Notes: generated by a model not told the origin, from the letters alone. A stretch of 64,000 bases of DNA from Synechococcus sp. NB0720_010 (GCF_023078835.1 NZ_CP090898.1:434001-498000); one strand, 5' to 3'. Numbered from the stretch's first letter, positions 42,754 through 53,458 are shown. Translations and numbers: made by a program.

Positions 42754-43256
42754 TGGCCGCCCCCGCACCCCGCTCGGTGCTCTCCCTGGATGTCGGCCGG
42801 AAACGCATCGGCCTGGCCGGCTGTGACCCCCTGGGCCTGACGGTCAAACCCCTTCCGGCGCTGCACCGGGGCCGCTATCCCGCGGACCTGCAGCAGCTCC
42901 AGGCCTTGGTGCGGGAACGGCGGATCCTGGCCCTGGTGGTGGGACTCCCACTAGATGCCCAGCAACAACCCACTGCCCAAGCGGAGCACTGCCGCCGCTA
43001 CGGCGAACGCCTAGCCCGGGACCTGGCCCTCCCCCTGGCCTTTGTCAATGAATACGCCAGCAGCTGGGATGCCGGGGAGCGCTTTGGGCTGCGGGGGGAC
43101 CGCAGCGGCGCCCTCGATAGCGCCGCCGCCGCCCTGCTGCTCGAGCAGTGGCTCCAGGAGGGGCCGGAGCCGGCAGCGGTCAGCAAGGCGACCCCAGCCC
43201 ATGGCCTGGAGTCCGATGCCCAGGCATCCTTAGGCCATCTCCCCCATGCGCCATGA
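42753..43256 (+). CDS. ruvX: YqgF/RuvX family Holliday-junction resolvase-like protein
   Basis: The RNase H-like fold opens with SVLSLDVGRKRIGLAGCDPLG carrying the first catalytic Asp, followed by ALVVGLPLDAQ, LPLAFVNEYASSWDA and a final SGALDSAAAALLLEQWL. RuvX/YqgF proteins also mature the 5' end of 16S rRNA. At 167 aa it is slightly long, with a lineage-specific tail. The start overlaps the upstream stop (TGATG) and the stop overlaps the DUF3727 ATG. Confidence 0.9.
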   Translation: MAAPAPRSVLSLDVGRKRIGLAGCDPLGLTVKPLPALHRGRYPADLQQLQALVRERRILALVVGLPLDAQQQPTAQAEHCRRYGERLARDLALPLAFVNEYASSWDAGERFGLRGDRSGALDSAAAALLLEQWLQEGPEPAAVSKATPAHGLESDAQASLGHLPHAP

Positions 43257-43822
43257 GCACTGACGGCCCCAGCATCAACGGCACCGGTGATGTCCCGACC
43301 GTGCTGGTGCGGGACCAGAGCGGGCGCCAGCTGCTCTGCTTCCTTGAGCAACTGATTCCCCTGGACGGCAAGGACTACGCCCTGCTGACCCCCGTCGATA
43401 CCCCGGTCTGCCTGGTGCAGATCGCCGAAAACGAGAACGGCGAAGACGAGGTCATCGAAGAGCTCAGCCATGCCGAGCCGATCCTCTCGGTGGCCGATGT
43501 GGTACTGCAGGAGCACGACCTGACCCTCGTGCGCTCCGCTGTCACCCTGACCGTCAGCGGGGACCTGGAAGAACCCGATCCCGAGGAGTACGACGAGGAC
43601 GAGCTCGACGGCGATGAGGACGATGAGACCGACCTCTACGAAATGCTGATCCAGTTCCGGGCCGAGGACAAGGAATACGGCCTGTTCATCCCCCTGGATC
43701 CCTTCTTTGTCGTGGCCCGCATGGAAAACGGCGAGGGCGTGCTGGTGGAGGGCGAAGAGTTCGAACGTGTTCAGCCCCGGATCGAGGCAGAACTCGAGGA
43801 CCGCGAGCTCGGTGACGACTGA
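43253..43822 (+). CDS. DUF3727 family protein, 189 aa
   Basis: The N-terminal half (LVRDQSGRQLLCFLEQLIPLDGKDYALLTPVD) is DUF1292-like; the second half follows a strongly acidic linker (EEPDPEEYDEDELDGDEDDE) and reads YGLFIPLDPFFVVARME. This combination is the cyanobacterial and plastid DUF3727 family, of unknown function. It is coupled on both sides in the ruvX-proB operon. Confidence 0.82.
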   Translation: MSTDGPSINGTGDVPTVLVRDQSGRQLLCFLEQLIPLDGKDYALLTPVDTPVCLVQIAENENGEDEVIEELSHAEPILSVADVVLQEHDLTLVRSAVTLTVSGDLEEPDPEEYDEDELDGDEDDETDLYEMLIQFRAEDKEYGLFIPLDPFFVVARMENGEGVLVEGEEFERVQPRIEAELEDRELGDD

Positions 43823-44348
43823 TTCGGTGACCCGCCTTTCCGTCTCCGAACTGCTGCAGCCCAATCTGGTGGCGGCTGGAACCCTGGTGGACCTTCCCCT
43901 GCATGGCCTCCTGGCCCAGGGGATCAGGGCCCTGGTGCTGGATGTGGACCGGACCCTGCTGCCCCACCGGGGCTCCAGCCTCCCCGAACCGATGGAGGCC
44001 TGGCTGAAACGGGCGCAGGAGACCGTGCCGCTGCACCTCTTCAGCAACAACCCCTCCCGGGCCCGCATTGGCGGCGTCGCCGAGCGTCTGGGCGTGGACT
44101 TCACCACCAGCGCCGGTAAGCCGCGGCGCTCCCCCCTGCGGCGGGTCTTGCAACAGCTCGATCTCCCCGCCGCCCAGGTCGCGATGGTCGGCGATCGGGT
44201 GTTCACCGATGTGCTGGCCGGCAACCGACTCGGGATGTACACCGTGCTGGTCAAACCGATTGACGCCACCGGTCAGCCCTGCCGCCATGACCACTGGCAG
44301 CGCTTTGAGGTGAAGTTGGCCCAACTGGCTGGAGCGGAGCTCTCCTGA
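43812..44348 (+). CDS. YqeG-family HAD-IIIA phosphatase
   Basis: HAD motif I is ALVLDVDRTLLPHRG (nucleophile Asp and acid Asp two residues on), motif II is LFSNNPS, and motif III/IV is KPRRSPLRRVL and MVGDRVFTDVLAGNRLG. The family includes phosphatidylglycerophosphate phosphatases and their plastid relatives. GTG starts at 43812 and 43827 are both possible; the first overlaps the DUF3727 gene by 11 bp. It lies 2 bp before proB. Confidence 0.85.
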   Translation: MTTDSVTRLSVSELLQPNLVAAGTLVDLPLHGLLAQGIRALVLDVDRTLLPHRGSSLPEPMEAWLKRAQETVPLHLFSNNPSRARIGGVAERLGVDFTTSAGKPRRSPLRRVLQQLDLPAAQVAMVGDRVFTDVLAGNRLGMYTVLVKPIDATGQPCRHDHWQRFEVKLAQLAGAELS

Positions 44349-44350
44349 CG

Positions 44351-45424
44351 ATGGGGATGCGCCGGGTTATCAAAGTCGGCACCAGTGTTCTGCGGGGCTC
44401 CGGTAGCCGCGGAACCGAGCAGGTGATCAACGACCTAGCCGCCAGCCTCTGCGGCCTCTGGCAACGGGAGGAGCCCGTGGTGCTCGTGACCAGTGGCGCC
44501 GTTGGCCTGGGTTGCCAGGCCCTGCAACTGGGCGAGCGACCGACGGAGCTGGAGGGTCTTCAGGCCTCAGCCGCCGTGGGCCAGGGGCGACTGATGACCC
44601 TCTACGACCAGGCCTTTGCCGCCCGCGGGCGCTGCGTCGCCCAGGTGCTGCTGACCCGCGCCGATCTGGCCTCCAGGCGCCGCTACCAGAACGCCTGCCG
44701 CACCCTGGAGCAGTTGCTCAGCTGGGGCGTCACCCCCGTGATCAACGAGAACGACACCCTGGCGACCGATGAGCTGCGCTTTGGCGATAACGACACCCTC
44801 TCCGCCCTGGCGGCGGTGGCGATCCAGGCCGATGAGCTGGTCCTGCTGACCGACATCGACAGCCTCTACTCCGGCGATCCCCGCAGCGATGCCGGCGCCA
44901 AGCCAATCCCTGAGGTCAAGTCCCTAGCCGAGATCGAGGCCTTGGCCGGGGTGGCCAAAGGCGGGGGCCGCTGGGGCACCGGCGGGATGACCACCAAGCT
45001 CTCGGCCGCGCGCATCGCCACCGCCAGCGGCATTCAGGTGCGCCTGGCCGATGGCCGCGATCCCGCTGTGCTGGAAGCCGTCTTGGCCGGCGAACAACTG
45101 GGGACGCTGTTCCGCCCCAGTGAGACCCCCCTGAGCAGCCGCAAGGGTTGGCTGGCCCATGCCCTGCTGCCCAAGGGCAGCATCACCGTGGATGCAGGAG
45201 CGGAGCGTGCGCTGCTGGAGCAGGGAGCCTCGCTGCTGGCCGTCGGGGTCCGCAGCGTGGACGGCTCCTTTGGCCGGCGTGAGGCCGTGCGGGTTCTGGG
45301 CGAGGACGGGCGGGAGCTCGCCCGGGGCCTCAGCGCCCTAGCGAGCGATGAATTGGAGGGGGATCAGGGCCAGAGCGGAGTGGTCATTCATCGGGATCAC
45401 CTCGTCGTCATCGCCTCAAGCTGA
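44351..45424 (+). CDS. proB: ProB, glutamate 5-kinase with PUA domain
   Basis: ProB phosphorylates glutamate in the first step of proline synthesis. The amino-acid kinase domain has [46 protein letters not shown] and [13 protein letters not shown], and a C-terminal PUA domain is present from about residue 275 ([24 protein letters not shown]). The 357 aa are full length. It is the last gene of a five-gene tight operon. Confidence 0.96.
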   Translation: MGMRRVIKVGTSVLRGSGSRGTEQVINDLAASLCGLWQREEPVVLVTSGAVGLGCQALQLGERPTELEGLQASAAVGQGRLMTLYDQAFAARGRCVAQVLLTRADLASRRRYQNACRTLEQLLSWGVTPVINENDTLATDELRFGDNDTLSALAAVAIQADELVLLTDIDSLYSGDPRSDAGAKPIPEVKSLAEIEALAGVAKGGGRWGTGGMTTKLSAARIATASGIQVRLADGRDPAVLEAVLAGEQLGTLFRPSETPLSSRKGWLAHALLPKGSITVDAGAERALLEQGASLLAVGVRSVDGSFGRREAVRVLGEDGRELARGLSALASDELEGDQGQSGVVIHRDHLVVIASS

Positions 45425-45471
45425 GACCTGAGAAATCGGCCTACCATCCGCAGCACATCCCCCCGCCGCCG

Positions 45472-46539
45472 ATGCGCTTCAGCCAACTGCTCAGCCAACT
45501 GAGCGAGGTGAAGGCCGCAGGTGGGATCCAGTCCCTTCAGCACCACCTCGGGGAGGACCCGGAGCTGGGTGCCGCCGCCGCCCTCGACCAGGCCCTCAGC
45601 GGTCAGATCAGTTTTCTTGAGGCTGGCAATGCCCTGGCGGCCGCCCTCAATGCCAGCGGCGCCAGCGCCGTGCTGCTGCCCGCCAAGGGCAACGAATGCG
45701 AGGCCGCCCAGGCGGAAGCCACGGCCAAGGGCATGGCCTGGGTCGCCCTGGCTGACCCACGGCTGGGTTTTGCCGAGACGCTCGACACCCTCTACCCCCG
45801 TGCCCCCAAGGCTCCGGGTGTTCACCCCAGCGCCGTGATTGCACCGGAGGCGGTGGTGGGCATGGGGAGCCATGTCGGCGCCAACGTGGTGATCGGCAGC
45901 GACGTGCAAATCGGCGCCTCCTGCACGATCCACCCCAACGTCGTCATCTACGACGACGTGCAGATCGGCGATGGCTGTGAACTGCATGCCGGCGCCGTCC
46001 TGCACCCCGGCTCCCGCCTGGGACGCGCCTGCGTGGTGCACTCCAATGCCGTCGTCGGCAGTGAAGGCTTTGGCTTTGTGCCCACCGCCAGCGGCTGGCG
46101 CAAGATGCCCCAGACCGGCCTGGTGGTCCTCGAGGATGCCGTTGAGGTGGGCTGCGGCAGCACCATCGATCGCCCCTCCGTCGGCGAAACCCGGATCGGC
46201 GCTGGCAGCAAGATCGACAACCTGGTCCACATCGGCCACGGCGTCACCACGGGCAAGGGCTGCGCCCTGGCGGCCCAGGTCGGCATTGCCGGCGGCGCCA
46301 AGCTGGGCAACGGCGTGATCCTGGCCGGCCAGGTGGGCCTCGCCAACAAGGCCGTCATGGGCGATCGCTCCATCGCCTCCTCCAAGTCCGGGGTCCACGG
46401 GGAAGTGGCCGCCGGTGAGGTCGTCAGCGGCTATCCCGCCATCCCCAACCGCCTCTGGCTGCGCTGCTCAGCGGCCTTCAACAAGCTGCCCGAGCTCGGC
46501 AAGGCGCTCCGCCAACTGGAAAAACAAGTCAAGCCGTAG
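45472..46539 (+). CDS. lpxD: LpxD, UDP-3-O-acylglucosamine N-acyltransferase
   Basis: LpxD adds the second acyl chain in lipid A synthesis. The C-terminal left-handed beta-helix of hexapeptide repeats runs from about residue 115 ([32 protein letters not shown]), and it includes [13 protein letters not shown] and [14 protein letters not shown] with the catalytic His region. The 355 aa are normal. The C-terminal helix ends [11 protein letters not shown]. LeuB follows after 27 bp. Confidence 0.95.
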   Translation: MRFSQLLSQLSEVKAAGGIQSLQHHLGEDPELGAAAALDQALSGQISFLEAGNALAAALNASGASAVLLPAKGNECEAAQAEATAKGMAWVALADPRLGFAETLDTLYPRAPKAPGVHPSAVIAPEAVVGMGSHVGANVVIGSDVQIGASCTIHPNVVIYDDVQIGDGCELHAGAVLHPGSRLGRACVVHSNAVVGSEGFGFVPTASGWRKMPQTGLVVLEDAVEVGCGSTIDRPSVGETRIGAGSKIDNLVHIGHGVTTGKGCALAAQVGIAGGAKLGNGVILAGQVGLANKAVMGDRSIASSKSGVHGEVAAGEVVSGYPAIPNRLWLRCSAAFNKLPELGKALRQLEKQVKP

Positions 46540-46566
46540 CCTCCCCCGAAGCCCAGGCGGACGTCG

Positions 46567-47649
46567 ATGACCAGCTTCCGGATCACCCTGCTCCCCGGTG
46601 ACGGGATCGGTCCTGAGATCACGGCGGTGGCCCGCCAAATGCTGGACGCGGTCAGCCGCAGCCACGGCTTTGAGCTGGTCTACAACGAGCAGCCCATGGG
46701 GGGGTGCGCCATCGACGCCACCGGCGAACCCCTGCCCGCCAGCACCCTCGAGGCCTGCAAGGCCGCCGATGCCGTGCTTCTCGCCGCCATCGGCTCGCCG
46801 CAATACGACACCCTGCCCCGCGAGAAGCGCCCGGAGACCGGGCTGCTGGGCCTGCGCTCCGGCATGGGGCTCTTCGCCAACCTGCGTCCGGTGAAGATCA
46901 TCCCGGCGCTGATCGATGCCTCCACCCTCAAGCGCGAGGTGATCGAGGGGGTCGACCTGATGGTGGTTCGCGAACTCACCGGGGGCGTCTACTTCGGCAC
47001 TCCGAAGGGCCGCGTTGAGGCCGACGGCCGGGTGCGTGGTTTCAACACCATGGCCTATTTCGACGATGAGATCGATCGCATCGCCAAGGTGGGCTTTGAC
47101 ATTGCCCAGCAGCGCAGCGGCCGCCTCTGCAGCGTCGACAAAGCCAACGTGCTGGATGTCAGCCAACTCTGGCGCGATCGCGTTGAGGCCCTCCACGCCA
47201 GCAGCTATGCGGGCGTGGAGCTGAGCCACATGTACGTGGACAACGCCGCGATGCAACTCGTGCGCAACCCCCGTCAGTTCGACGTGCTGCTCACCAGCAA
47301 TCTCTTTGGCGACATCCTTAGCGATGAGGCCGCGATGCTCAGCGGCTCCATCGGCATGCTGCCCTCAGCCTCACTAGGCGAAAGCGGCCCTGGCCTGTTT
47401 GAACCGATCCACGGTTCTGCCCCCGACATTGCGCGCCAGGACAAAGCCAACCCGATGGCCATGGTGCTGAGCGCCGCGATGATGCTTCGCGTGGGTCTCC
47501 AGCAAGATGCCGCCGCGACGGCACTCGAGCAGGCCGTGGACCGGGTCCTGGCCCAGGGCTATCGCACCGGTGATCTGATGGCCGAGGGCTGCACACAACT
47601 GGGCTGCAAGGCCATGGGCGATCAACTGCTGGCCGCCCTCGAGGCCTAA
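46567..47649 (+). CDS. leuB: LeuB, 3-isopropylmalate dehydrogenase
   Basis: LeuB oxidatively decarboxylates 3-isopropylmalate in leucine synthesis. It has LLPGDGIGPEITAVARQML, VRELTGGVYFG, DKANVLDVSQLWRD, the family signature NLFGDILSDEAAMLSGSIGMLPSASLG, and EPIHGSAPDIARQDKANPMAM. The 360 aa match the family. It lies 27 bp after lpxD in the same direction. Confidence 0.97.
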   Translation: MTSFRITLLPGDGIGPEITAVARQMLDAVSRSHGFELVYNEQPMGGCAIDATGEPLPASTLEACKAADAVLLAAIGSPQYDTLPREKRPETGLLGLRSGMGLFANLRPVKIIPALIDASTLKREVIEGVDLMVVRELTGGVYFGTPKGRVEADGRVRGFNTMAYFDDEIDRIAKVGFDIAQQRSGRLCSVDKANVLDVSQLWRDRVEALHASSYAGVELSHMYVDNAAMQLVRNPRQFDVLLTSNLFGDILSDEAAMLSGSIGMLPSASLGESGPGLFEPIHGSAPDIARQDKANPMAMVLSAAMMLRVGLQQDAAATALEQAVDRVLAQGYRTGDLMAEGCTQLGCKAMGDQLLAALEA

Positions 47650-47727
47650 AGCAACAGGGATCAACGGATCGGCGGGATTGGCCACGCGACCTGCCAAACT
47701 CGCCGCTAGTTCCACCGATCCCTGCGC

Positions 47728-48630
47728 ATGTCGAAGCGTCACCCGGTTGTTGCTGTCACCGGTTCCTCCGGCGCAGGCACCAGCACTGTGAAGCGTGCCT
47801 TTGAGCACATCTTCAAGCGCGAGGGGATCACCCCTGCGGTGGTGGAAGGCGATAGCTACCACCGCTACGAGCGGGCCGCCATGAAAGAGGCCATGGGCGC
47901 GGCCCTGGCCAAGGGCGAGAACTTCTCCCACTTCGGCCCTGAGGCCAACCTGTTCGACAAGCTCGAAGAGCTCTTCCGCAGCTATAGCGAAACCGGTGCT
48001 GGCCAGAAGCGCTACTACCTCCACTCCGTGGAAGAGGCCGCTGACCACAACGCCCGCCTCGGCACCAACCTCGAGCCCGGCCAGTTCACCCCCTGGGAGA
48101 ACATCCCCTCAGGTACCGACCTGCTCTTCTACGAAGGCCTCCACGGTGGCGTGAAGGGCGAGGGCTACGACGTCGCTGGCCTGGCTGACCTGCTGGTGGG
48201 CGTGGTGCCCATCGTCAACCTGGAGTGGATCCAAAAGATCTCCCGTGACAACGCTGAGCGCGGCTACTCCGCCGAGGCCACCGTTGACACGATCCTGCGC
48301 CGGATGCCGGATTACATCAACCACATCTGCCCGCAGTTCAGCCAGACCGACATCAACTTCCAGCGTGTCCCCACCGTGGACACCTCGAACCCCTTCATGA
48401 TCCGGAACATCCCCACCCCGGATGAGTCCTTCGTGATCATTCACTTCCGCAAGGGTGCTCGTGAGAAGTGGGGGATCGACTTCACCTACCTGCTCGACAT
48501 GATCCACGATTCGTTCATGTCCAGCCCCACCTCGATCGTGGTGAACGGCGGCAAGATGGGCTTCGCGATGGAGCTGATCCTGACCCCGATCATTCACCGC
48601 ATGATCGAAGAGAAAAAGAAGCTGGCCTGA
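47728..48630 (+). CDS. prk: Prk, phosphoribulokinase
   Basis: Prk makes ribulose-1,5-bisphosphate from ribulose-5-phosphate in the Calvin cycle. It opens with VVAVTGSSGAGTSTVKRAF, has EGDSYHRYERAAMK, SHFGPEANLFDKLEELF, LLFYEGLHGGV and a C-terminal VVNGGKMGFAMELILTPIIH. At 300 aa it is shorter than the CP12-regulated beta-cyanobacterial/plant enzyme (about 330-350 aa), and lacks the N-terminal cysteine pair used for thioredoxin control in plants. That fits the alpha-cyanobacterial, proteobacterial-like form. Confidence 0.95.
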   Translation: MSKRHPVVAVTGSSGAGTSTVKRAFEHIFKREGITPAVVEGDSYHRYERAAMKEAMGAALAKGENFSHFGPEANLFDKLEELFRSYSETGAGQKRYYLHSVEEAADHNARLGTNLEPGQFTPWENIPSGTDLLFYEGLHGGVKGEGYDVAGLADLLVGVVPIVNLEWIQKISRDNAERGYSAEATVDTILRRMPDYINHICPQFSQTDINFQRVPTVDTSNPFMIRNIPTPDESFVIIHFRKGAREKWGIDFTYLLDMIHDSFMSSPTSIVVNGGKMGFAMELILTPIIHRMIEEKKKLA

Positions 48631-48748
48631 GCCAACTTCACCCCTAGGCTGGGGCGCAACTGGCGGACACGGTCCTCCCACATCGGTTGCTCCTCAGCCC
48701 AGTCGTATCAACCCACCAGCTCCTCTCTCCTTTGAGATTCGAGGCGCG

Positions 48749-49015
48749 GTGGGTTCTTCTGTATCTGCGCAACCCCGTTGGGATCGGATCAATAGCGCCG
48801 CGGTGATTGCCCAGGCGCGGAGGGTTTACTTCCAGTTCCTTGAGCGCTCCGTCTCGGCCCTGGAGCCCCAGGGGATTGTGCTGAGCCCAGGGCAAGGGCG
48901 GGTGGTTTTTGAACTGCCGGTGCTCCTGCCCGAGGAGCAGTTCATCCCACTGGACTGGGTCCGGTCCCGCCCGTCCCGCAGCCGTCCCTCCCGCTCGCCC
49001 TACCGGGGTCTCTGA
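48749..49015 (+). CDS. Hypothetical protein, 88 aa
   Basis: The GTG start is preceded by GAGG. The protein begins [29 protein letters not shown], then [27 protein letters not shown], and ends in an Arg/Ser-Pro-rich tail ([16 protein letters not shown]). Its stop overlaps the pilD ATG by one base, so it may be translationally coupled to pilD. No family is recognised. Confidence 0.6.
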   Translation: MGSSVSAQPRWDRINSAAVIAQARRVYFQFLERSVSALEPQGIVLSPGQGRVVFELPVLLPEEQFIPLDWVRSRPSRSRPSRSPYRGL

Positions 49016-49857
49016 TGCTCAGCACTCTTCCCAGCACGGTTCTGCTGCTGATCACTGCGCTGGGTCTGTGCATCGGCAGTTTTTTGAACGTCGTCGCCTG
49101 GCGTTATCCCCGCCAGGAGTCCGTGGTCATGCCCCGCAGCCACTGCCCCCACTGCGGCACGGGCCTGGGCTGGAGCGAGAACATCCCGGTTCTCAGCTGG
49201 CTGCTACTACGCGGCCGTTGCCGCCACTGCGGCAGCTCCATCAGACTGCGCTACCCGGCGGTGGAGCTGCTCTGCGGCGGTCTGTTTCTGGCGGCAGCCC
49301 TGGGCCATCCTGAAGCCCTGGGGCAGGCCCCCGCCGTTCTGCAGCTGCTGGCCGGCTGGTGCCTGGTGACCCTGCTGCTTCCGCTGCTGCTGATTGATCT
49401 GGATCAGCTCTGGTTGCCGGAGCCCCTCTGCCGCACCGGGGTTCTGCTGGGCTTTGTCTTCAGCCTGCTGGCGGTCTTCAGCCAAAGCGGTGGTCCAGAG
49501 CCGCAGCTCCTGCTTTGGCATCTCCTGGCTGCCAGCGCTGGCCTACTGGGGTTTGAAGCCACCAGCGCCGCCGGCCAGAAGCTGCTCGGGAAACCTGCTC
49601 TGGGTCTTGGGGATGCCAAGTTGGCTGCCCTGCTTGGCGCCTGGCTGGGCCTGACGGGATTGGGCCTGAGCGTCGCCCTGGCGGTCTTCTCCGGGGCGCT
49701 CTTTGGTCTGGTCGGTCTGCTCAGCGGCCGGCTCAAGCGCGGCCAACCCTTCCCCTTTGGCCCCTTCCTGGTGGGCGGCGGACTGGCGGTCTGGATGGCT
49801 GGAAACAGCTTCTGGCTGCAACAGCTGGGCAAGCACTTGGGCTGGAGCGCCCTTTAA
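49015..49857 (+). CDS. pilD: PilD, prepilin peptidase / N-methyltransferase
   Basis: PilD cleaves and methylates type IV prepilins. The zinc-like CPHCGTGL and CRHCGSS pairs occur in the cytoplasmic loop near residues 43-80, and aspartic-protease motifs occur at [10 protein letters not shown] and [12 protein letters not shown]. About seven membrane helices are present. The 280 aa are typical. It implies pili, and so natural transformation or motility, elsewhere in the genome. Confidence 0.94.
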   Translation: MLSTLPSTVLLLITALGLCIGSFLNVVAWRYPRQESVVMPRSHCPHCGTGLGWSENIPVLSWLLLRGRCRHCGSSIRLRYPAVELLCGGLFLAAALGHPEALGQAPAVLQLLAGWCLVTLLLPLLLIDLDQLWLPEPLCRTGVLLGFVFSLLAVFSQSGGPEPQLLLWHLLAASAGLLGFEATSAAGQKLLGKPALGLGDAKLAALLGAWLGLTGLGLSVALAVFSGALFGLVGLLSGRLKRGQPFPFGPFLVGGGLAVWMAGNSFWLQQLGKHLGWSAL

Positions 49858-49892
49858 TGGTCTGATCAGACCATCCGGAGACCGCTATCACC

Positions 49893-50768
49893 ATGTCGCT
49901 GTTCGACTGGTTTGCCGATCGCCGCAAGACCGCTCCTGCGGTGCGCAATGCCCAGGAGGTCAGCGAAGACGATGGCCTCTGGAGCAAGTGCCCCGAATGC
50001 GGGCTGGTGGTCTACCGCAAGGACCTGGCCGCCAACGCCAGTGTCTGCAGCGGCTGTAGCTATCACCACCGCATCTTTAGTGAGGAGCGGATCCGTCTGA
50101 TCGTCGATGAGGGCAGCTTTGAGGCCCTCGACACCGAACTGTGTCCCACCGATCCCCTCGCCTTTAAGGATCGCCGCAGCTACGCCGACCGCATCCGCGA
50201 CACCCAGCGCGCCACCGGCCTCAAAGACAGCGTCATCACCGGGATGTGCACCGTTGAGGGCATTCCGATGGCCCTCGGGGTGATGGATTTCCGCTTCATG
50301 GGCGGATCGATGGGATCGGTGGTCGGCGAGAAGCTGGCTCGCCTGATCGAAACCGCCACCGCCAAGCGCGCGCCTGTCTTGATCGTCTGCGCCTCTGGTG
50401 GCGCCCGCATGCAGGAGGGGATGCTCTCCCTGATGCAGATGGCCAAGATCTCCGGGGCCCTGGAGCGCCACCGCAAGGCTGAGTTGCTCTATCTACCCCT
50501 GCTGACCCACCCGACCACTGGTGGCGTCACCGCCAGCTTCGCGATGCTCGGCGACCTGATCCTGGCGGAACCCAAGGCCTTGATCGGCTTCGCGGGCCGG
50601 CGCGTGATCGAGCAGACCCTTCGGGAGAAGCTGCCGGATGATTTCCAAACGGCGGAATACCTGCAGGACCACGGTTTTGTCGATCACATCGTTCCCCGCC
50701 CCAAACTGCGCAGCACCCTGGTCAGCCTGCTAACGATGCACGGCTACAGCAAAGCGGTCGCCGCGTGA
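49893..50768 (+). CDS. accD: AccD, acetyl-CoA carboxylase carboxyltransferase beta subunit
   Basis: AccD, with AccA, transfers CO2 to acetyl-CoA in fatty acid synthesis. The N-terminal zinc finger [23 protein letters not shown], the crotonase-fold core [39 protein letters not shown] and [19 protein letters not shown] are diagnostic. The 291 aa are normal. Its TGA is shared with the GTG of the next gene (GTGA overlap). Confidence 0.96.
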   Translation: MSLFDWFADRRKTAPAVRNAQEVSEDDGLWSKCPECGLVVYRKDLAANASVCSGCSYHHRIFSEERIRLIVDEGSFEALDTELCPTDPLAFKDRRSYADRIRDTQRATGLKDSVITGMCTVEGIPMALGVMDFRFMGGSMGSVVGEKLARLIETATAKRAPVLIVCASGGARMQEGMLSLMQMAKISGALERHRKAELLYLPLLTHPTTGGVTASFAMLGDLILAEPKALIGFAGRRVIEQTLREKLPDDFQTAEYLQDHGFVDHIVPRPKLRSTLVSLLTMHGYSKAVAA

Positions 50769-51184
50769 AGCGAATCCTTGGCGCCGTCTGCGGTCTCCTG
50801 CTGGGGCTGGTCCTGCTGAGTGGCCTTCCCCAACCGGTCTTCGCGGGCCCGGTGGATTGGCAGGAGGTGCCCGTCACCAGCGAAGGACAGCAGTGGTGGG
50901 ATCGCGGCAGCCTGCGTCTGAACAAGAACGGCAATCTGACGGTGCTCAGTCGCTTCCAACCCCCGACCCCGGAGGCGGGTGCCGATGGCAAGGAGGTCCG
51001 CCCCCCGGCCAGCAGCCTCTACGTGATGGAGCTGGACTGCGCGCAGCGCCTCTACCGCGACACCTCGGTCAATGGACTGCCCCAATGGGGAAGCCAGTGG
51101 CAGGCCTCCGCCAATGACGGGTTGATCGAATCCACCATCGAAGCGGTCTGCGCCGCCGGGGAAGAGCTCCTGGCAGGCTCCTAA
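50765..51184 (+). CDS. Exported hypothetical protein, 139 aa
   Basis: The GTG start overlaps the accD stop. A signal peptide ([20 protein letters not shown], cleavage near PVFAG) precedes a beta-rich domain with [38 protein letters not shown] and a C-terminal IEAVCAAG. Two cysteines, at about 105 and 130, could pair. Similar small periplasmic proteins occur across cyanobacteria without a known role. Confidence 0.7.
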   Translation: MKRILGAVCGLLLGLVLLSGLPQPVFAGPVDWQEVPVTSEGQQWWDRGSLRLNKNGNLTVLSRFQPPTPEAGADGKEVRPPASSLYVMELDCAQRLYRDTSVNGLPQWGSQWQASANDGLIESTIEAVCAAGEELLAGS

Positions 51185-51202
51185 CAGCAACGCCGAGCCG
51201 CC

Positions 51203-52312
51203 GTGACCGGATCCAGCACCCAACAGCGTCCGTTAGGGGTGGCCCTTGTTGGCTTGGCATTCGGCGAAAAGGTGCACCTCCCCGCCCTACGGGACTGCCC
51301 CCTGACCGAACCGGTGGCCCTCTGGCACCATCGCAGCGAGCGGCTCGATCAGGCCTGCCGCAGCCACGACCTCCCAGGCTTCAACGATTTCGATGCCCTG
51401 CTGGCCGATCCCCGGGTGGATGCCCTGGTGATCGCCACGCCCCCTGAACCGCGCTTCGCCCTGGCCCAGGCGGCCATTGCCACCGGGAAGCACCTGCTGC
51501 TCGAGAAGCCCGTCGCCCTGGAGGCCGCCCAGGTGGAGACCCTCCAGCGCCAGGCCCTCCAGGCCGGGGTGACCGTGGCCGTGGACTTCGAATACCGCGG
51601 CGTCCCGGAATTTCAACAGTTCGCCGCGCTCCTGCAGGACGGCGCCGTCGGCACGCCCTGGCTGGTGAAATTGGACTGGCTGATGGGGAGTCGGGCGGAC
51701 GCCAGCCGTCCCTGGAACTGGTATTCCCAGCGGGCCGCCGGCGGTGGAGTCCTGGGATCCCTCGGAACCCATGCCTTTGATACCCTGCATTGGCTGGTTG
51801 GCCCGACCCGCAGCCTGAGTGCCCAGCGCAGCATGGCCATTCCCCAGCGCCCCCTGGCCGATGGCAGTGGGCGGATGGCGGCAGTGGATGCCGAAGACAT
51901 CGCCCTGCTGCAACTGGAGCTGGAGGACCACCAGGGCCGCTCGATCCCTGCACAGGTGGCGCTGGGCTCGGTGACCCGTCCAGGTCGGGGCTATTGGATC
52001 GAGGTCTATGGCAGCGAAGGCAGCCTGGTGCTGGGATCCAGCAACCAAAGCGACTACGTCCACGGCTTCAAACTTTGGCGCTCCGGCAGCAGCGGGGCCC
52101 TGGAGGAGATCAGCCCCGATCCCAGCCTGGCCTTCCCCCAGACCTGGCCCGATGGCCGTCTCGCCGCCGTCCGCCGAATCACCCAGTGGTGGGCCGAGGC
52201 CGCCATCGAGGGCCGACCCGTGGTGCCCGGGCTCGCGGAAGCCTTCTCGAGCCAGCGGGTTTGCGATCTGGCACTGGAATCTGCGGATGCTGGACTCAGG
52301 GCCAGGGTTTAA
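51203..52312 (+). CDS. Gfo/Idh/MocA family oxidoreductase
   Basis: The N-terminal NAD(P)-binding strand GVALVGLAFGEKVHLPAL is followed by VDALVIATPPEPRF, GKHLLLEKPVALEAAQ with the family EKP motif, and a C-terminal domain with GGGVLGSLGTHAFDTLHWLVG carrying the active-site His. Substrates in this family are usually sugars or cyclitols; a biliverdin reductase role also exists in the superfamily, though the substrate here cannot be assigned. The 369 aa are typical. It starts 18 bp after the exported protein gene. Confidence 0.88.
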   Translation: MTGSSTQQRPLGVALVGLAFGEKVHLPALRDCPLTEPVALWHHRSERLDQACRSHDLPGFNDFDALLADPRVDALVIATPPEPRFALAQAAIATGKHLLLEKPVALEAAQVETLQRQALQAGVTVAVDFEYRGVPEFQQFAALLQDGAVGTPWLVKLDWLMGSRADASRPWNWYSQRAAGGGVLGSLGTHAFDTLHWLVGPTRSLSAQRSMAIPQRPLADGSGRMAAVDAEDIALLQLELEDHQGRSIPAQVALGSVTRPGRGYWIEVYGSEGSLVLGSSNQSDYVHGFKLWRSGSSGALEEISPDPSLAFPQTWPDGRLAAVRRITQWWAEAAIEGRPVVPGLAEAFSSQRVCDLALESADAGLRARV

Positions 52313-52361
52313 GGGAAAAGGCGCCGGTTAGGATCCCCGCCAATCCCTTATTGGTGTCCCC

Positions 52362-53435
52362 ATGGCGCTCGTTCCGCTTCGGCTGCTGCTCGACCACGCC
52401 GCTGAAAACGGCTACGGCATCCCTGCTTTCAACGTCAACAACCTGGAGCAGGTGCAGTCGATCATGGAGGCTGCCTATGAGACCGATAGCCCCGTCATCC
52501 TTCAGGCCTCCCGCGGCGCCCGTCAGTACGCCGGTGAGAACTTCCTGCGCCACCTGATCCTGGCTGCCGTTGAGACCTATCCCGACATCCCCGTCGTGAT
52601 GCACCAGGACCACGGCAACAGCCCCGCCACCTGCTTCGGCGCTGCCGCCAACGGCTTCACCTCCGTGATGATGGACGGCTCCCTGGAAGCCGACGCCAAG
52701 ACCCCTGCCAGCTACGACTACAACGTGGCTGTCACCAAGGAAGTGGTGGACGTGGCCCACGCCATCGGCGTGAGCGTTGAGGGTGAGCTGGGCTGCTTGG
52801 GCTCCCTGGAGACCGGCATGGGCGAGGCCGAGGACGGCCACGGCTTCGAGGGCAAGCTGGACCACAGCCAGCTGCTGACCGACCCCGCTGAGGCTGCCGA
52901 CTTCGTCGCCAAGACCAAGGTTGATGCCCTGGCCATCGCCATCGGCACCAGCCACGGCGCCTACAAGTTCACCCGCAAGCCCACCGGCGAAGTGCTGGCC
53001 ATCAGCCGCATCGCTGAGATCCACAAGGCCATCCCCAACACCCACCTGGTGATGCACGGCTCCTCCTCCGTGCCCCAGGAATGGCTGGAGATGATCAACA
53101 AGTTCGGTGGCGCCATCCCCGAGACCTACGGCGTGCCCGTCGAGGAAATCCAGGAAGGCATCCGCAACGGTGTCCGCAAGGTCAACATCGACACCGACAA
53201 CCGCCTGGCCTTCACCGCCGCTGTGCGTGAAGCCGCGATGAAGGATCCCGCCAACTTCGACCCCCGCCACTTCAACAAGCCTGCCCGGGCCTACATGAAG
53301 CAGGTCTGCCTCGATCGCTACCAGCAGTTCTGGTGTGCCGGCAACGCCAGCAAGATCAAGCAGCGCGACATCAACTACTACGCCGGCCTCTACGCCAAGG
53401 GCGAGCTGGACCCCAAGTCCGCTGTGGCCGCCTGA
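52362..53435 (+). CDS. fbaA: Class II fructose-bisphosphate aldolase (Calvin-cycle type)
   Basis: This zinc-dependent aldolase works in the Calvin cycle, glycolysis and gluconeogenesis. It has [33 protein letters not shown] with a zinc His, [38 protein letters not shown] and [18 protein letters not shown]. The 357 aa are those of the cyanobacterial/proteobacterial CbbA-like subtype. A strong terminator follows directly. A class I aldolase is encoded 33 kb away. Confidence 0.97.
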   Translation: MALVPLRLLLDHAAENGYGIPAFNVNNLEQVQSIMEAAYETDSPVILQASRGARQYAGENFLRHLILAAVETYPDIPVVMHQDHGNSPATCFGAAANGFTSVMMDGSLEADAKTPASYDYNVAVTKEVVDVAHAIGVSVEGELGCLGSLETGMGEAEDGHGFEGKLDHSQLLTDPAEAADFVAKTKVDALAIAIGTSHGAYKFTRKPTGEVLAISRIAEIHKAIPNTHLVMHGSSSVPQEWLEMINKFGGAIPETYGVPVEEIQEGIRNGVRKVNIDTDNRLAFTAAVREAAMKDPANFDPRHFNKPARAYMKQVCLDRYQQFWCAGNASKIKQRDINYYAGLYAKGELDPKSAVAA

Positions 53436-53458
53436 TTCAGGCGTCGCACTGAATGACC

